Shown here in pieces: positions 11,080 to 24,256 of a stretch of DNA of 64,000 nt. The notes beneath the pieces are model-generated. The model searched no databases and had not been told where the DNA came from. It was given only the letters and a program-made list of their open reading frames with translations. Numbering within the stretch: the first letter of the stretch is position 1; every line of letters begins with the position of its first letter. This DNA is from Entomoplasma freundtii (lineage in GTDB: Bacteria; Bacillota_I; Bacilli_A; Mycoplasmatales; Mycoplasmataceae): positions 558,001 through 622,000 of the forward strand of contig NZ_CP024962.1 of assembly GCF_002804205.1 (NCBI RefSeq), read 5' to 3'. A program made the position numbers and the translations under genes.

Positions 11080-11742
11080 ATGGAACTGAATAAATATATC
11101 GATCAAACTTTATTAAAACCAGAAGCCACTGCGCAAGAAATTACTAAACTTTGTGATGAAGCGAAACATTATCACTTTGCGACAGTTTGTGTTAATCCAA
11201 GCCGGATTGCTTTAGCAAAAAAACTTCTTGCAGGTTCTGATGTTGAAATTACCACCGTGATTGGTTTTCCCTTGGGAGCTCAAACCACAGCTACTAAAGT
11301 TTGTGAAACTAAAGATGCCATTGCTGAAGGGGCTGATGAAATTGATATGGTGATGAATATCGGAGCCTTGAAAGACCGTGATTATGACTATGTTTTAAAC
11401 GATTTTAAAGCAGTGAGAAAGGCAGCAAAAGGAAAGATTTTGAAAGTCATTCTAGAGGTTTGCCTCTTAACTGACAAAGAAATTGTTAAAGCCTGTGAAT
11501 TAGCTCTTGAAGCTGGTCTCGACTTTGTTAAAACATCGACAGGTTTCAATAAAGGTGGAGCTACTCCTGAAAGTGTCGCCTTAATGAAATCGGTAGTGCA
11601 AGATAAGGCCAAAGTAAAAGCAGCTGGTGGAGTCCGCAATCGTGAAGACGCCTTGGTCATGATTGAGAAAGGTGCTTCAAGATTAGGAACTAGTGGTGGT
11701 GTCGCTATCATGGAAGGTAAAGATCATTCTAAAGGTTACTAA
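11080..11742 (+). CDS. deoC: Deoxyribose-phosphate aldolase
   Basis: 220 residues, TIM barrel, the normal family size. It splits 2-deoxyribose 5-phosphate into glyceraldehyde 3-phosphate and acetaldehyde, feeding nucleoside sugars into glycolysis. The Schiff-base lysine is Lys151 in LDFVKTSTGF, and KAAGGVRN is the second conserved Lys block. AGAGGAAAAAAAT is upstream of the start. It follows polC by 32 bases and shares a convergent terminator with the editing protein gene. Together with deoD it forms the deoxynucleoside breakdown route. Confidence 0.97.
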   Translation: MELNKYIDQTLLKPEATAQEITKLCDEAKHYHFATVCVNPSRIALAKKLLAGSDVEITTVIGFPLGAQTTATKVCETKDAIAEGADEIDMVMNIGALKDRDYDYVLNDFKAVRKAAKGKILKVILEVCLLTDKEIVKACELALEAGLDFVKTSTGFNKGGATPESVALMKSVVQDKAKVKAAGGVRNREDALVMIEKGASRLGTSGGVAIMEGKDHSKGY

Positions 11743-11754
11743 AAATAGCCAAAT

Positions 11755-11791
11755 AAAATCAGCCTTGGTTAGCCAAGGCTGATTTTATTTT
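11755..11791. terminator. Two-way terminator between deoC and the tRNA-editing gene
   Basis: A 14-bp stem AAAATCAGCCTTGG / CCAAGGCTGATTTT with loop TTAG. T-rich tails on both strands let it end both convergent genes; the minus-strand stop codon lies inside it. Confidence 0.9.
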
Positions 11792-13161
11792 TCAAAAATT
11801 TTGTATATTTCTTGTTTTGGTAGTGGTTCATTACTTACCATTTGGATTAAGGTTGGTTGTCCTCCACCTTTTAAGGAAGTTTTGGTTAAAAGTTTTTGCG
11901 CTAAAGTTTTTAAATCATTTTCCAAGGATGCCGGTTTAATCAAAATACAGTTCGCTCCGGATGCAAAGGTATTTAAGAAGACCAAAGGTCGGTTCGCTTT
12001 TTTAACTTCGTTAATAGCCAAAGGAAGTAAAATTTTGTTAGTAAAATTTGGGTTCGAAGTTTCTCAAAACACAAATTCTCCTTTTGAAATCTGATTTCAA
12101 TTAGCGGGATTTTGACTTTCAGCAGTGATTAATTTGACCTGTTCTTTTTCAAATTGGTTAATTCTTTTGGTAATGTCATTTACCAAAGCGTTTACTCTTC
12201 GAATACTCAAATAATTTCACGATTTTTCCAAGCCCATTAATTCTTCGGTAATATCAACAAAATCAATTTGGGGATATTGGTGCATTTTATCTACCAATGT
12301 TTTGATTTTTGTGACCAGTTTGTCAAAAAATCATTGTTGGGCAAAATCATAATTAGCCGTCATATCAATCACAATACTTTTAGCCTTGCGCTCAAAATCT
12401 AAAAAGTAAATTTGTTCCATTTCTTTAGTGCTCTTGACATGAGTTCCACTACAAGGCTCCGTAATAATCGTAGGAAACTCAACAATTCGTACTAATTCTC
12501 AGGGATTAACCTTTGTAAATTCATAAAGATAATTTTTTGCCTTTGCCTCCTCTGGAGAAATTTCAAAAATATTGGGAGCAATGTTGGCCGGAATTCAAAT
12601 TTCATTAACATGCTTGGTAGCTTCTCAAGCCACTTCTGGAGTAAGACTTGGGTCATTGGCGAGTTGTAATTGGTATTTATCACCATTTAATTTTGAACCG
12701 ACCTCATCAACAAAATGATCTAATTGGTTCAAAGTCGCTTGTCAAGTAATATGTAGAGCTGAGTGATTTTTTGAAGAATCGTGGCGCCATTTTTCATCAA
12801 CAAAAGCATTTAGGGAATCACCAATCGCCAACTCTGTTTTAGCATTTGTGGCTACTTTATGAAAGAAGTAACCAGCAACCACATCTTTATTGACTGCTAT
12901 TAACGAAATTTGCTGTTGATCTTTTTCAAAATAACCGCGGTCTGACGCTTGGCCTCCCCCTTCAGCAAAAAATGGCGTTTTGTTTAATAAAACCCAACCA
13001 TGGCCAGTTAATTTATTTATTGGTTTTCAATCTTCATCAAATAAAGCAATGATTTGGCCTTGTGATGATAAAGATTCAAAACCAACAAACGTTGTTCTTG
13101 GTAAGTTAGCCACTAGTGAAGTAACCTTAACAAGATTATCATTTCTTAGATTATTAGGCAT
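11785..13161 (-). CDS. Stand-alone alanyl-tRNA editing protein (AlaX-like with DHHA1 domain)
   Basis: 458 residues resembling the back half of alanyl-tRNA synthetase without its aminoacylation domain. It has the AlaRS/AlaX block TPFFAEGGGQ (62-71), the zinc-site pair HSALH (His133, His137), the second zinc motif CSGTH (Cys237, His241), and a C-terminal DHHA1-type block GGGQP (432-436). Such proteins hydrolyse Ser or Gly wrongly attached to tRNA-Ala. AAGGAGA precedes the ATG. It is longer than typical AlaX because of the DHHA1 part. It is not a broken alaS, since it has a good ribosome site and an intact frame. Confidence 0.85.
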
Positions 13162-13190
13162 TTTAGATTCTCCTTTGATTTATTGTTTAT

Positions 13191-13225
13191 TTATTAAAAA
13201 TCACGCGAGGCGTGATTTTTAATAA
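13191..13225 (-). terminator. Terminator downstream of deoD
   Basis: A 16-bp perfect stem (TTATTAAAAATCACGC with its complement) and a three-base loop lie ten bases after the deoD stop. The descending arm contains TTTTT. Confidence 0.8.
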
Positions 13226-13235
13226 ATTGAAGTTT

Positions 13236-13955
13236 TTATTTTTTTGCTTGGTTTAATCTTACGCCAGTTTCTAAAGCGAGGCGGAACATTTCATCAAATT
13301 TATTTTGACGTTCTTCAGGAGTCGTTTTTTCTCCTGTCACGAGGTTATCGGAAATCGTAAATAAACCAGCTGCATTACGATGGAGTTTTTGAGCATTAGT
13401 GAAAAGAGAATAAGTTTCCATTTCCACAACATCAAGACCTTTGGTTTTGGCTAAGGCCATTTGGTCATCGCCACGATAAAACACATCAGAAGAGTGAGCT
13501 CTTCCGGTGATTGTGGGAATATTTAAGTCACGAGCCGTGACTTCAATGGCTTCAAATAATTTCGGCGTTGCTTCGATGATTTCTTTATCTTCGCCTAAAA
13601 CAATTTTAGGATAGGCACTTTCTCCAAAACTATCACGACTATTAAAAATAGCGTAATTTTTATAGTTCGGATTATAAGCACCGGCTGTCCCAACACGGAT
13701 AATGTTTTGAACACCATAATCCTGAAATAATTCATAGGAATAAATTCCCATTGAGCCGTTGCCCATTCCTGAAGCGGCAATTGTTACTGGCACACCTTTA
13801 TAAGTACCAGTATACATTGCCATTCCCCGAGTAGTATTGACTAAAACGGGATTTTGTAAAAATTTATCCGCCATTACTTTTGCCCGAATTGGGTCTCCTG
13901 GCATTAATACAAAGTCAGCAATTTCTCCAGGTTTTGCACTAATATGAATTGTCAT
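13236..13955 (-). CDS. deoD: Purine nucleoside phosphorylase, DeoD type
   Basis: 239 residues. It starts MTIHISAKPGEIADFVLMPG, with the family signature GDPIRAKVMA and phosphate-site Arg residues. GMGNGSMGIYSYELF and VVEMETYSLF complete the base and ribose site; the Asp of VTGEKTT-region homologues is at SDNLVTGEK. It cleaves purine (deoxy)nucleosides with phosphate, giving the free base and (deoxy)ribose 1-phosphate. It lies 22 bases after the phosphoglucomutase gene with AAGGT upstream, so the two are probably cotranscribed; a phosphopentomutase activity of that neighbour would link it to deoC. Confidence 0.97.
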   Translation of the reverse strand: MTIHISAKPGEIADFVLMPGDPIRAKVMADKFLQNPVLVNTTRGMAMYTGTYKGVPVTIAASGMGNGSMGIYSYELFQDYGVQNIIRVGTAGAYNPNYKNYAIFNSRDSFGESAYPKIVLGEDKEIIEATPKLFEAIEVTARDLNIPTITGRAHSSDVFYRGDDQMALAKTKGLDVVEMETYSLFTNAQKLHRNAAGLFTISDNLVTGEKTTPEERQNKFDEMFRLALETGVRLNQAKK

Positions 13956-13977
13956 AATTTACCTTACCATTTCTTTT

Positions 13978-15672
13978 TTAAATTTTAATTTGCATCTTCG
14001 TTTTAAAAGCATTACTAATGCATTCAGCTTTTTGCTTTGTATCTTCAGGACTATCACCGACAATTACAAAATAAACTTTTAATTTTGGTTCAGTTCCCGA
14101 AGGGCGCACAGCAATCCATGATTTATCTTCCAAATAAAACTTCATTAAGTTTTGGGATGGCATGTTAAAAAGACCTTGAAGATAATCTTCCACTTTGACA
14201 ACCTTCAACCCACAAAGTTCGTGAGGTGGATGCTTACGGAGGTTGACCATGATGGGGTCAAGCTTCTCGGCTTTTTCCTCTGGCTTCACGTTGTAATTCA
14301 AAGTATCAGTCGTGTAATAACCATATTTACGATAAATATCATCTAAAACATCAAGCAAACTTTTATGAAATTTGGTTTTAGCCATTCAAGCAAGTTCACT
14401 AACCATGATAGCCGCTTGAATACCATCCTTATCACGAGTCGAGTCGTCAATAACATAACCAAAAGATTCTTCATAAGCAAAGACAAAATTTAGGTTTCGT
14501 TCTGGCTCTTTCGCAATTTCGCCGCCCATCCACTTGAAACCAGTAAGGGTTTTGATAATTTTGGCTCCATAAGTTTCCGCCGCAATGCGGTCACCCAAAT
14601 CAGAAGTCACAAAACTTGAGTATAAGGCGGGGTTAGTTGGCAGTAGACCAGCTTTCGCTAGTTCTGATAATTTTCAGTCAATTAGCAAAGGCCCGGTTTC
14701 ATTTCCATTTAACCTTATCCAATCACCGCAATCATTAGGGACCGCAATCCCGATTCGGTCAGCATCAGGATCATTCATGATGACCAAATCGGCTTGCTCC
14801 TTTTTAGCTAATGCCAATGGTAAAGTTCAAGCGGGGGCAAATTCCGGATTGGGATTACCAACGTTTTTGAAACTTGGGTCTTCATAACTATGTTCTGGTA
14901 CCTCAATGACTGTATAACCATATTTTCGCAATAAGCGAGGTGTAAAAGCGCTTCCAGTGCCATTAACCGCCGAATAAACAATTTTCAAATCTTGTTTGGA
15001 AGCTGTTTCATCAGGATAGAACTGCAATTGGTCAAGCATTTCATCATAATCGTTAATAATATTCTCCGGAACAATTTTAATTAGTTCTGGTTTCGGAGTA
15101 AATTTCCAATGCATTATATCAGGCAAATTAGCCATGTTTTTAGCAATTTGGTCAGTTTCTGATTCGGAAAGTTGGCACCCTTCCGAATTGTAAATTTTAT
15201 AACCATTATAAATGGCAGGGTTATGTGAGGCAGTAATCACTACACCGGCAACCGCTTGTAATTTCTTCGTTGCAAAGGAGATAAGTGGCGTAGGTTCCAT
15301 AGCATTATTCGGAAACAAGTAACTCGGAATATCCTCAGCACTTAAAATATCCGCAACGAGTTGCGAAAATTTTTGGGAATTATAACGATTATCATGACCA
15401 ATTACAACTCCTTGTTTTAAGTCAATATTTGGTTTTTGTTTTAAAAATTGAGCTAAAGCTAAAGTAACTTTTTTAATTGTAAAATCATTAAAACGACCTG
15501 GACCAGCACCCATGATGCCACGGATTCCTGCTGTTCCAAATTCAAGTTCAGTTCCGAAATTAGCTAGTAATTCTTCATCGCTAGCATTATGTAATTCGTC
15601 TTTATAGTCCTGATCCACATTAGGATTAGTGACTCAAGCTAAATAGGCAGGCGCCTTTCGATTAAAACTCAT
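13978..15672 (-). CDS. pgcA: Phosphoglucomutase / phosphomannomutase family
   Basis: 564 residues of the alpha-D-phosphohexomutase superfamily. The phosphoserine loop TASHNP has Ser149, followed by NGYKIYN. The metal loop DPDADRIGI lies near 14760, the sugar loop EESFGY near 14470, and the phosphate loop RPSGTEPKLK near 14090, so all four active-site loops are present. It interconverts hexose 1- and 6-phosphates and, in Mollicutes, may also work on pentose phosphates. The start ATG 15672 is preceded by AAAGGAAG. It is cotranscribed with deoD. Confidence 0.95.
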
Positions 15673-15725
15673 TTGCGTACTTCCTTTATTTGATTATCAC
15701 GATAGTTTCTTTTTGGTGCTGATTA

Positions 15726-16346
15726 TTAAACTTCTCATTTCACAGCAACTTCCACATTATTCAAAGATTCATACTTAATACCAGCAGCATCAAGCATCTT
15801 TTTTGAAGCAATAAAGTTTGGTTCTTGTGCATATTTATCCTCTAGATAATAGAGTTTAGCAATTCCTGATTGAATAATAATCTTTGCACATTCATTGCAA
15901 GGAAATAAAGTTACATATATTTCACAACCTGTAAGGTCGCTTCGAGCAGCCACGATAGCATTAAGTTCTGCATGTGCTACGTAAGGATATTTGCTATCTA
16001 GTCAGTTTTCATCACGATTCCAAGGAAATAAATCATCATTAACCCCACGCGGGAAACCATTATAACCGGTGGAAACAATAATTTTTTGAGCCGGTTTAAC
16101 TACGACCGCCCCCACTTGGGTATTCGGATCCTTGCTACGTTGCGCTGAAACCTGAGCCATCGCCATAAAATAAACATTCCATGGCAAGTAATCTTGGCGT
16201 TTCAAACCTTTCATTTGGGAGTGGCAACGACCTTTTGACTGCTGGTTTGAAGATGAGCAAGCAATTTTAGAAGCCATGGGTGATTTCTTTTCTTTGAGAC
16301 CTTCATTTTGTTCGCTACTCTCAACATTTTTATTTGGTAATACCAT
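15726..16346 (-). CDS. dCMP deaminase with N-terminal extension
   Basis: 206 residues. The catalytic zinc motif is intact: HAE (His125, Glu127) and PCNEC (Cys150, Cys153). It converts dCMP to dUMP, which feeds dTMP synthesis; a dUTPase is also in the window. Homologues start around residue 48 ([10 protein letters not shown]), so here about 45 extra residues rich in Ser, Lys, Asn and two Cys precede the domain. The upstream ATG at 16346 is nevertheless chosen because it alone has a Shine-Dalgarno (GAGGT, five bases before). It could also be classed with ComEB. Confidence 0.92.
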
Positions 16347-16419
16347 GTGACCTCATTTCTTTTCTTCTATTTTTATCACAACTTCATTTTAAGGTTTCTT
16401 AGTTAAATAACCAAAAAAA

Positions 16420-17439
16420 TTAGCGAAGAATAATTACTCCTTGACCACGATTTCAACCTAATTTTGCTAAGATTTTCTCTAAATTTGGTAGGAAACTATG
16501 TTCATGGTAGAAGTCGATAGCTGTCGCAATCGTTTGGTTTGGCGCAGGCGAATATTTTTGGGGTACAATTGCAAAAATGAATGGTAAGAAAAGTAAAGCT
16601 CCTAAAATAAAACTGAAAGCGATAACTGAATAACGAGATTGAGTTTTGATAGTTAAGAACCCCATCATAACCATTCCGGCCGCCATCCCAACAACAATTG
16701 GGATATAATCACCAGCCATATTTAAATTAAATAACGGTAAAATTATCATTCAAATTAATGGCGCCATTAATCTTGAACGAATATAGGTTGGGATTGTTTC
16801 CTTAGAAGTACCTAACCCACCTAGAGTGAGACCAATTAAAATCCCTAGCATTGGAAAAAGACCACCAGTGATGACTTCTGGACAAGTAATTGACATGAAA
16901 AAACCAACTATTAAATAGGCTCCAAAAAAACTTAATAATGTTTTGCGAACCCCGAAATGAGTTTCAACAATTTTTAATGTTTTAAAGAAGGTCGCTCCAC
17001 CGAAAATAAGAATAATGATACTTAACTGAGTTCCTGAGCCAGGAGCTGCAAAACCATATGTTAAGAAGCGTCATCATTGGCCACCATCAAAAGTGAGCAA
17101 GCGGTTAGTACCACCGGTGATTAAACGTTCAAAACCAATTAAATTTCACCCAAGTTCTCATTGGTCAAGTTTGAAAAAAATAGCTGCAATCGTTGCAATT
17201 GCCGGTAATAGCAAGAAGAAAAATGATAGGGTTCAAGTGGCAATTAAAGGCGACTTCGCCATTTTTTGGTTAAAGTCGGTTAGTTCTTTATGAATGCCAG
17301 TAGTTTGTTTCAAATCAAACAATGAATCATGAGGCGACTTAGTATCGTTATTTGCCTTATTATTGGCATTGTCATTTGATTTTTCATTCGTTTTTCTAGC
17401 TTGGATTTTACTGAATAGTAAATTATTTTTAAAAACCAT
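16420..17439 (-). CDS. Rhomboid-like membrane protein, probably inactive
   Basis: 339 residues. A hydrophilic, Asn/Lys-rich N-terminus of about 60 residues is followed by six or seven membrane segments. WWRFLTYGF, then FGGATFFK and ETHFGVRK, resemble the rhomboid blocks WR..T..F and the FG...E...G loop. The serine motif GxSG of TM4 is replaced by GGLFPMLG and no His is seen at the TM6 position (IPIVVGMAAG), so proteolysis is unlikely. It starts three bases after rluD and is probably translated with it. It could instead be an unrelated polytopic protein. Confidence 0.6.
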
Positions 17440-17442
17440 TTA

Positions 17443-18378
17443 TTAACCCCTTTCTAACCGCAAGGTTTGGATTTTATTAGTGAATTCTTGAGGTAATGGA
17501 GCGGTAAACTCCATTCGCTCATCGGTAATTGGGTGTCTAAAGACTAATTTATGAGCATGAAGATATTGTCCAAAATCGGTTGCTTCAGGTTTTCTTTGAC
17601 CATAAACGGGGTCATTAAGAATTGGGTGACCAATAAAATCAAAGTGAACTCTAATTTGATGAGTGCGACCCGTTTCTAAAATGACCGAAACAAGCGTAAG
17701 TTCTTCATTTTCATAACGTTCCAAAACTTCAAATTTGGTAATGGCGCTTTTCCCATTTTTACTGGTGACAGCCATTTTTTTTCGGTCATTTGGGTGACGA
17801 CCAATTGGAGCCTCAATTCGGCCTTTTTCTTCGTTGATAAGTCCGCAAACCAAACCTCAATATTCTTTATATATTTCACGGTTGGCCATCATCTCTGAAA
17901 GTCGGCGGTGGGCTTGATCGGTTTTAGCAATCAGAATTGCTCCTGTCGTTTGTTTATCCAAACGATGAACAATCCCCGGTCTTTCAATGCCACCAATGCC
18001 GCTTAAATTAGGTATTGAATAAAGTAAACCATTAACCAAAGTGTTTTCGGGATGCCCTGCTCCGGGATGAACTGGAAGATTATTTTGTTTATTTAAAACC
18101 AGTAAATAATCATCTTGAAATAAAATATCCAAAGGAATCGGTTGCGCTTTTAATTCACTAGATTTCGGTGCTGGAATAGAAATTTCTACATCGTCACCTT
18201 TTTTTAAAGCTAATTTTGCAATAGTGGTTGTTACTCCATTAACACGAACTTGACCTTCGGCAATAAGATGTTGGACCATCGTTCTCGATAGGTCAAAAGT
18301 CTCCTTTAAGACGCGAGAAAGGTATTTATCTAAGCGCGATTCATCTTCTTCCACAATAAAAATTTCACGAGTTTCCAT
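17443..18378 (-). CDS. rluD: 23S rRNA pseudouridine synthase, RluD family
   Basis: 311 residues. An N-terminal S4 RNA-binding domain (about 12-75) is followed by the RluA/RluC/RluD catalytic domain with HRLDKQTTG, catalytic Asp141. ETGRTHQIRVH and NDPVYG are further family blocks. It converts uridines in helix 69 (or a related site) of 23S rRNA to pseudouridine. It starts three bases after the lspA stop (TAAGTAATG), the usual lspA-rluD pairing in Firmicutes. Confidence 0.95.
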
Positions 18379-18381
18379 TAC

Positions 18382-19119
18382 TTAATTTTCGCTTTCTATG
18401 TCATCAGTTAAAGTCTGTGACGAGGCATTGTTAGTTGTGGTTGATTGTGGTTGATATTGATCTTCTTCAACTGATAAATTGTCAGGTTTTGTTTCCTTTA
18501 TTTCATTTGAAGGAGAATGAGGGGCTTGGTTTATCGCCACACTTTTGGCATGTTCCTTGCGTTGTTGAATAATAAACATCAACCCTTCAAAAATTAAGAT
18601 AATCACTAAGATAATAACGCCAAAGGTCACTCAAACATCGGCAAGGTTAAAAATATAAGTCGATGAGTTGAGGAAGGTAAAGTCTCATTGGAGAAAATCG
18701 ATTACCCCACCTTTAATACCTGCATTTGCTCCGCTCAAAACCATTGGAGCTCAAGCGCGGGCTAAAATGTTTGCCCAACTTCCAGCCCCCAAAAACGTTA
18801 AGGCGAACAAGAATTTCCGGTCATTGGCAAAAATAAAGACAATAGTTAGAAAAGTTGTCACAAGAGCAGCTAAAATAATTGCCAAAGCAGGATTGCCACT
18901 ATTAAAGCCATAGGCTGCACCCGGATTGATGACATAATTGAAACGTAAAAAACCTGGGATGAAACTAAGGGACTCATTTTGTTCCATTAGTGCCGCCACT
19001 ACACCTTTGCTAATTCAATCAAAACTAACTAAGGTAAGGAAAACCGGCAAACAAACCACTAATTTAAATTTTCACGCGTAATCGCGATGCTTTAATCATT
19101 GTTGTAGATTTAATCACAT
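18382..19119 (-). CDS. lspA: Signal peptidase II (prolipoprotein signal peptidase)
   Basis: 245 residues. Four membrane segments and the aspartyl protease pair Asp141 (GGVIDF) and Asp161 (FNLADVW); NPGAAYG at 65-71 matches the conserved NxGAA block. It cuts lipoprotein signal peptides before the lipidated Cys, as needed for the four lipoproteins in this window. The ATG at 19119 is 31 bases from ileS; no strong Shine-Dalgarno is seen. The protein ends with a polar tail of about 60 residues after the last membrane helix (Gln/Ser/Thr/Asn-rich), not present in typical 160-residue LspA. Confidence 0.93.
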
Positions 19120-19150
19120 TTCAAATCATTCTTTCTTTTGGTTTAAAAAC

Positions 19151-21901
<2,751 letters not shown>

Positions 21902-21916
21902 AGCACTCCTCAGTTT

Positions 21917-21979
21917 GACAAAACCCCTTGCCAACATAGGTTTCTGTCATTATTTCTTCATATTATGAAATCAATTATA
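21917..21979 (-). promoter_or_regulatory. ileS -10 element and leader hairpin
   Basis: TATAAT (minus strand, 21979-21974) with a weak -35. The leader holds an imperfect inverted repeat: GACAaAACC at 21917-21925 pairs with GGTTtcTGTC at 21939-21948. It is followed by GAGGAG just before the ATG. Confidence 0.5.
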
Positions 21980-22026
21980 CCAAATTTTTGCCCTTTTCGG
22001 GAGCCTCGTCGGTCTCCCAAACTATG

Positions 22027-22064
22027 AAAAAACCGGTTTTAAATCACTAAAAACCGGTTTTTTT
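22027..22064 (-). terminator. Terminator downstream of the hydrolase gene
   Basis: Two copies of AAAACCGGTTTT, each self-complementary, are separated by an eight-base loop and flanked by T runs. It lies nine bases after the hydrolase stop and separates it from ileS. Confidence 0.85.
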
Positions 22065-22072
22065 CAGGCAAA

Positions 22073-23053
22073 TTATTTGGGTTGTTTTTGGTGTTTTTGG
22101 ACAAATTTAAGGGTTAAATCTTTATATTCATCGGTATATTCTACTAAAGCTTTGGTATGATGGCGACCATCAAAAATAAACACTTCATTATCTTCAGTTT
22201 CTTCCAAATTATTCTTTATTTTTCACATTCGAAAACTATCTAAGTAATCGGTAATTCGGTCACCACGATTATGAACATAAAAGACTGGAGGATGATATTC
22301 ACCTGGTTTGATTAAGGAAATGAAATCTAATTTACTAAAATCAACTCCGTATTCCTTTTTATAAATATTCATCATCACCTTTAAAGTGTTACTCGTTACA
22401 CGATCTAAAAAACGAGGCGAATTATTACTTACCATTCTTTGTAATAACTTCGGCACAGCCATATAACCAGAATCGGAAATACCTCAACGAATATTAGCTT
22501 TTTTAATAAGTTCTGGTTCGGTCAACATAAAGTAGTTTAAAGTAAAGGCACCCATACTTGTTCCAATTAAACCCATCTCTTCTACTTTATAAGCTTTGAT
22601 TAGCCATTCAATTACCGCAATTAAATCTCACTTCTCTTTATATCCTCATGTGACTGCATCATTATCAGAAGCCCCATGGTTGCGGAAATCAAAAGTAATA
22701 ATGTTGTAACCTAAATCTCGATAATGCCAGGTCAAATAGAGAACATCAAAACGTGATGAATTATAGCCATGAATTCCAACAATTCATTTATTAGTTGGTT
22801 TATCATTTAGCCAAATTGATGTTCCAAGTTTTATACCATCTTTAGATGGTATAAAAATGTTAGCATTCGGTTCCTTATCGGCAATTTTTAATTTAGCATT
22901 CGAGTTGAAATTTGTCGGGTTTCAGTTAAACATTTTAACTACATTTAACTTTGCGTCACGACCATCTTCACGGCGATAAATGGTTGGTGAAAAATGATTA
23001 TTTCAAAGGTTAATAAAGCCTCGAGCCAGGACGGAGTCATCTTCTTTTTCCAT
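22073..23053 (-). CDS. Alpha/beta hydrolase
   Basis: 326 residues with the alpha/beta hydrolase fold: oxyanion block GIHGYNSSR (93-101), nucleophile elbow GTSMG with Ser166, acid Asp265 in HNRGDR, and the catalytic His in DGRHHT (298/299). An esterase, lipase or thioesterase-like enzyme; substrate unknown. An N-terminal hydrophobic anchor is not obvious. AGGAGTGAAA precedes the ATG and a TATAAT lies about 20 bases further up, so it is probably its own unit between two terminators. Confidence 0.85.
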
Positions 23054-23082
23054 TTTCACTCCTTTTTCCTCTTAATTATAAA

Positions 23083-23117
23083 AGAAAAAAGTCATTAGGA
23101 AGCTTTCCTAATGACTT
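23083..23117 (-). terminator. Terminator of the nrdJ operon
   Basis: A 13-bp perfect stem AAGTCATTAGGAA / TTCCTAATGACTT with a three-base loop is followed on the minus strand by CTTTTTTCTTTT. It overlaps the stop codon of the DUF4430 gene. Confidence 0.92.
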
Positions 23118-23631
23118 AGAGACCAGATTTTCAATTCTTATAAACAAAAGTAATATAGTTAGCGTGGCTAATATAGAGGTCTGAAATACCAACAGAAGTT
23201 GGCTGATGAAAGGATTGAATTTCTCAATAATAGTCTTCGCCAGGTATTATCCCTTGAACAGATTTGAGTCAACCTCCATCGACGTTAATTAAACCGGTTT
23301 TACCAAATTTAGTAAGATATTCCAAAAGACTTTTGCCATATCATGAAGGATCTAAACTAGGCCCTTGGTAATCTTCATAAGTAATTTGATATTCTTTTTC
23401 CTTTTTTTGATCATCAGGAATTTTAATTTCCATAAGTAAAAGTACCGGTTCTGTTTTATTCAAACGACTTTTATAATCGTGGAACTTGACACCAATGATA
23501 ATACTTAAAGTTGCGAAAATAATTGTAGTAACAAGAAAAATTAACGTTAATCGACGATATCACGGTGAATGACTATCTTTGCGTTTTTGTTTTTCATATT
23601 CTGATTCAGGGTGTTTTTCATATGGTGACAT
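23116..23631 (-). CDS. Membrane-anchored DUF4430 (transcobalamin-like) protein
   Basis: 171 residues. A charged cytoplasmic N-terminus is followed by one membrane segment at about 27-48 (LIFLVTTIIFATLSIIIG) and an outside domain. That domain has the DUF4430 pattern: LLEYLTKFG, then a Gly-Gly-Trp turn, an IxPGxDYYW block, and a closing GISDLYISH...ITFVYKNW. DUF4430 resembles the C-terminal domain of vitamin-B12 carriers of the transcobalamin family, and members sit beside ECF transporters in Firmicutes. It starts five bases after the S-component gene with GAGGT upstream. Inferred role: substrate capture at the cell surface for that transporter. Confidence 0.75.
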
Positions 23632-23636
23632 TGTTG

Positions 23637-24236
23637 TTAAAACCTCATTTTAATTCAAAGGCGAACCGGTTCTTTTAAAGTTAAAAAGTATTCTTTTGGC
23701 CGCGATGGGTAAGTGAAAAAATATTTATTAATGTATAAGCTCACCACCTTACTCATTGGTAGATAGCAAAAAAGAAAAATTAGGAAGTTACTAATTCCGT
23801 GAATTAAGTCAAAAACTAACCCACTGAACCAATAAGCAAGCATACCACTAGTACCATATAAAAAGCCTTTTATTAAGGCATCAATGGTGCCAAACAAAAA
23901 TCCGAAACTGGCTCCAATAAAAACGGCAAGTCCTCAATAACGGTTAACCAAGGGACGACAAAGCAAACCAATAATCATTAAAAGGTTTCAAACTACAATA
24001 TAAAACAAGACTCAATCTCCAAAGCCGTAAGTTATGGCTTCTAACAAGACGAAACTCATATTCATTAATAAAGTCAAAGCGACAGGAAATTTGATGGCCG
24101 CAATAAAGAGGAGAAGAGTGACTGTTTCAACATTTGGAATCGACGCTAAAGCCACTTGTAACCCATAAACTAGGGCAACATAGGTAGCAATAAAAGTTAG
24201 TTTAAGAGTACTAATTCATTGACGATGGATACGCAT
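23637..24236 (-). CDS. ECF transporter S component (probably cobalamin)
   Basis: 199 residues, about six membrane segments, the usual size for the substrate-binding S protein of an energy-coupling factor transporter. SIPNVETVTLL near 37-47 and YWFSGLVFDLIHG near 135-147 match conserved S-component blocks. S proteins bind a vitamin and pair with a shared EcfA/A'/T module, which is not in this window. It is 20 bases after nrdJ and five before the DUF4430 gene. Cobalamin as substrate is inferred from these neighbours, not from binding residues. Confidence 0.75.
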
Positions 24237-24256
24237 TTAATACTCTCGCTTGGGAT

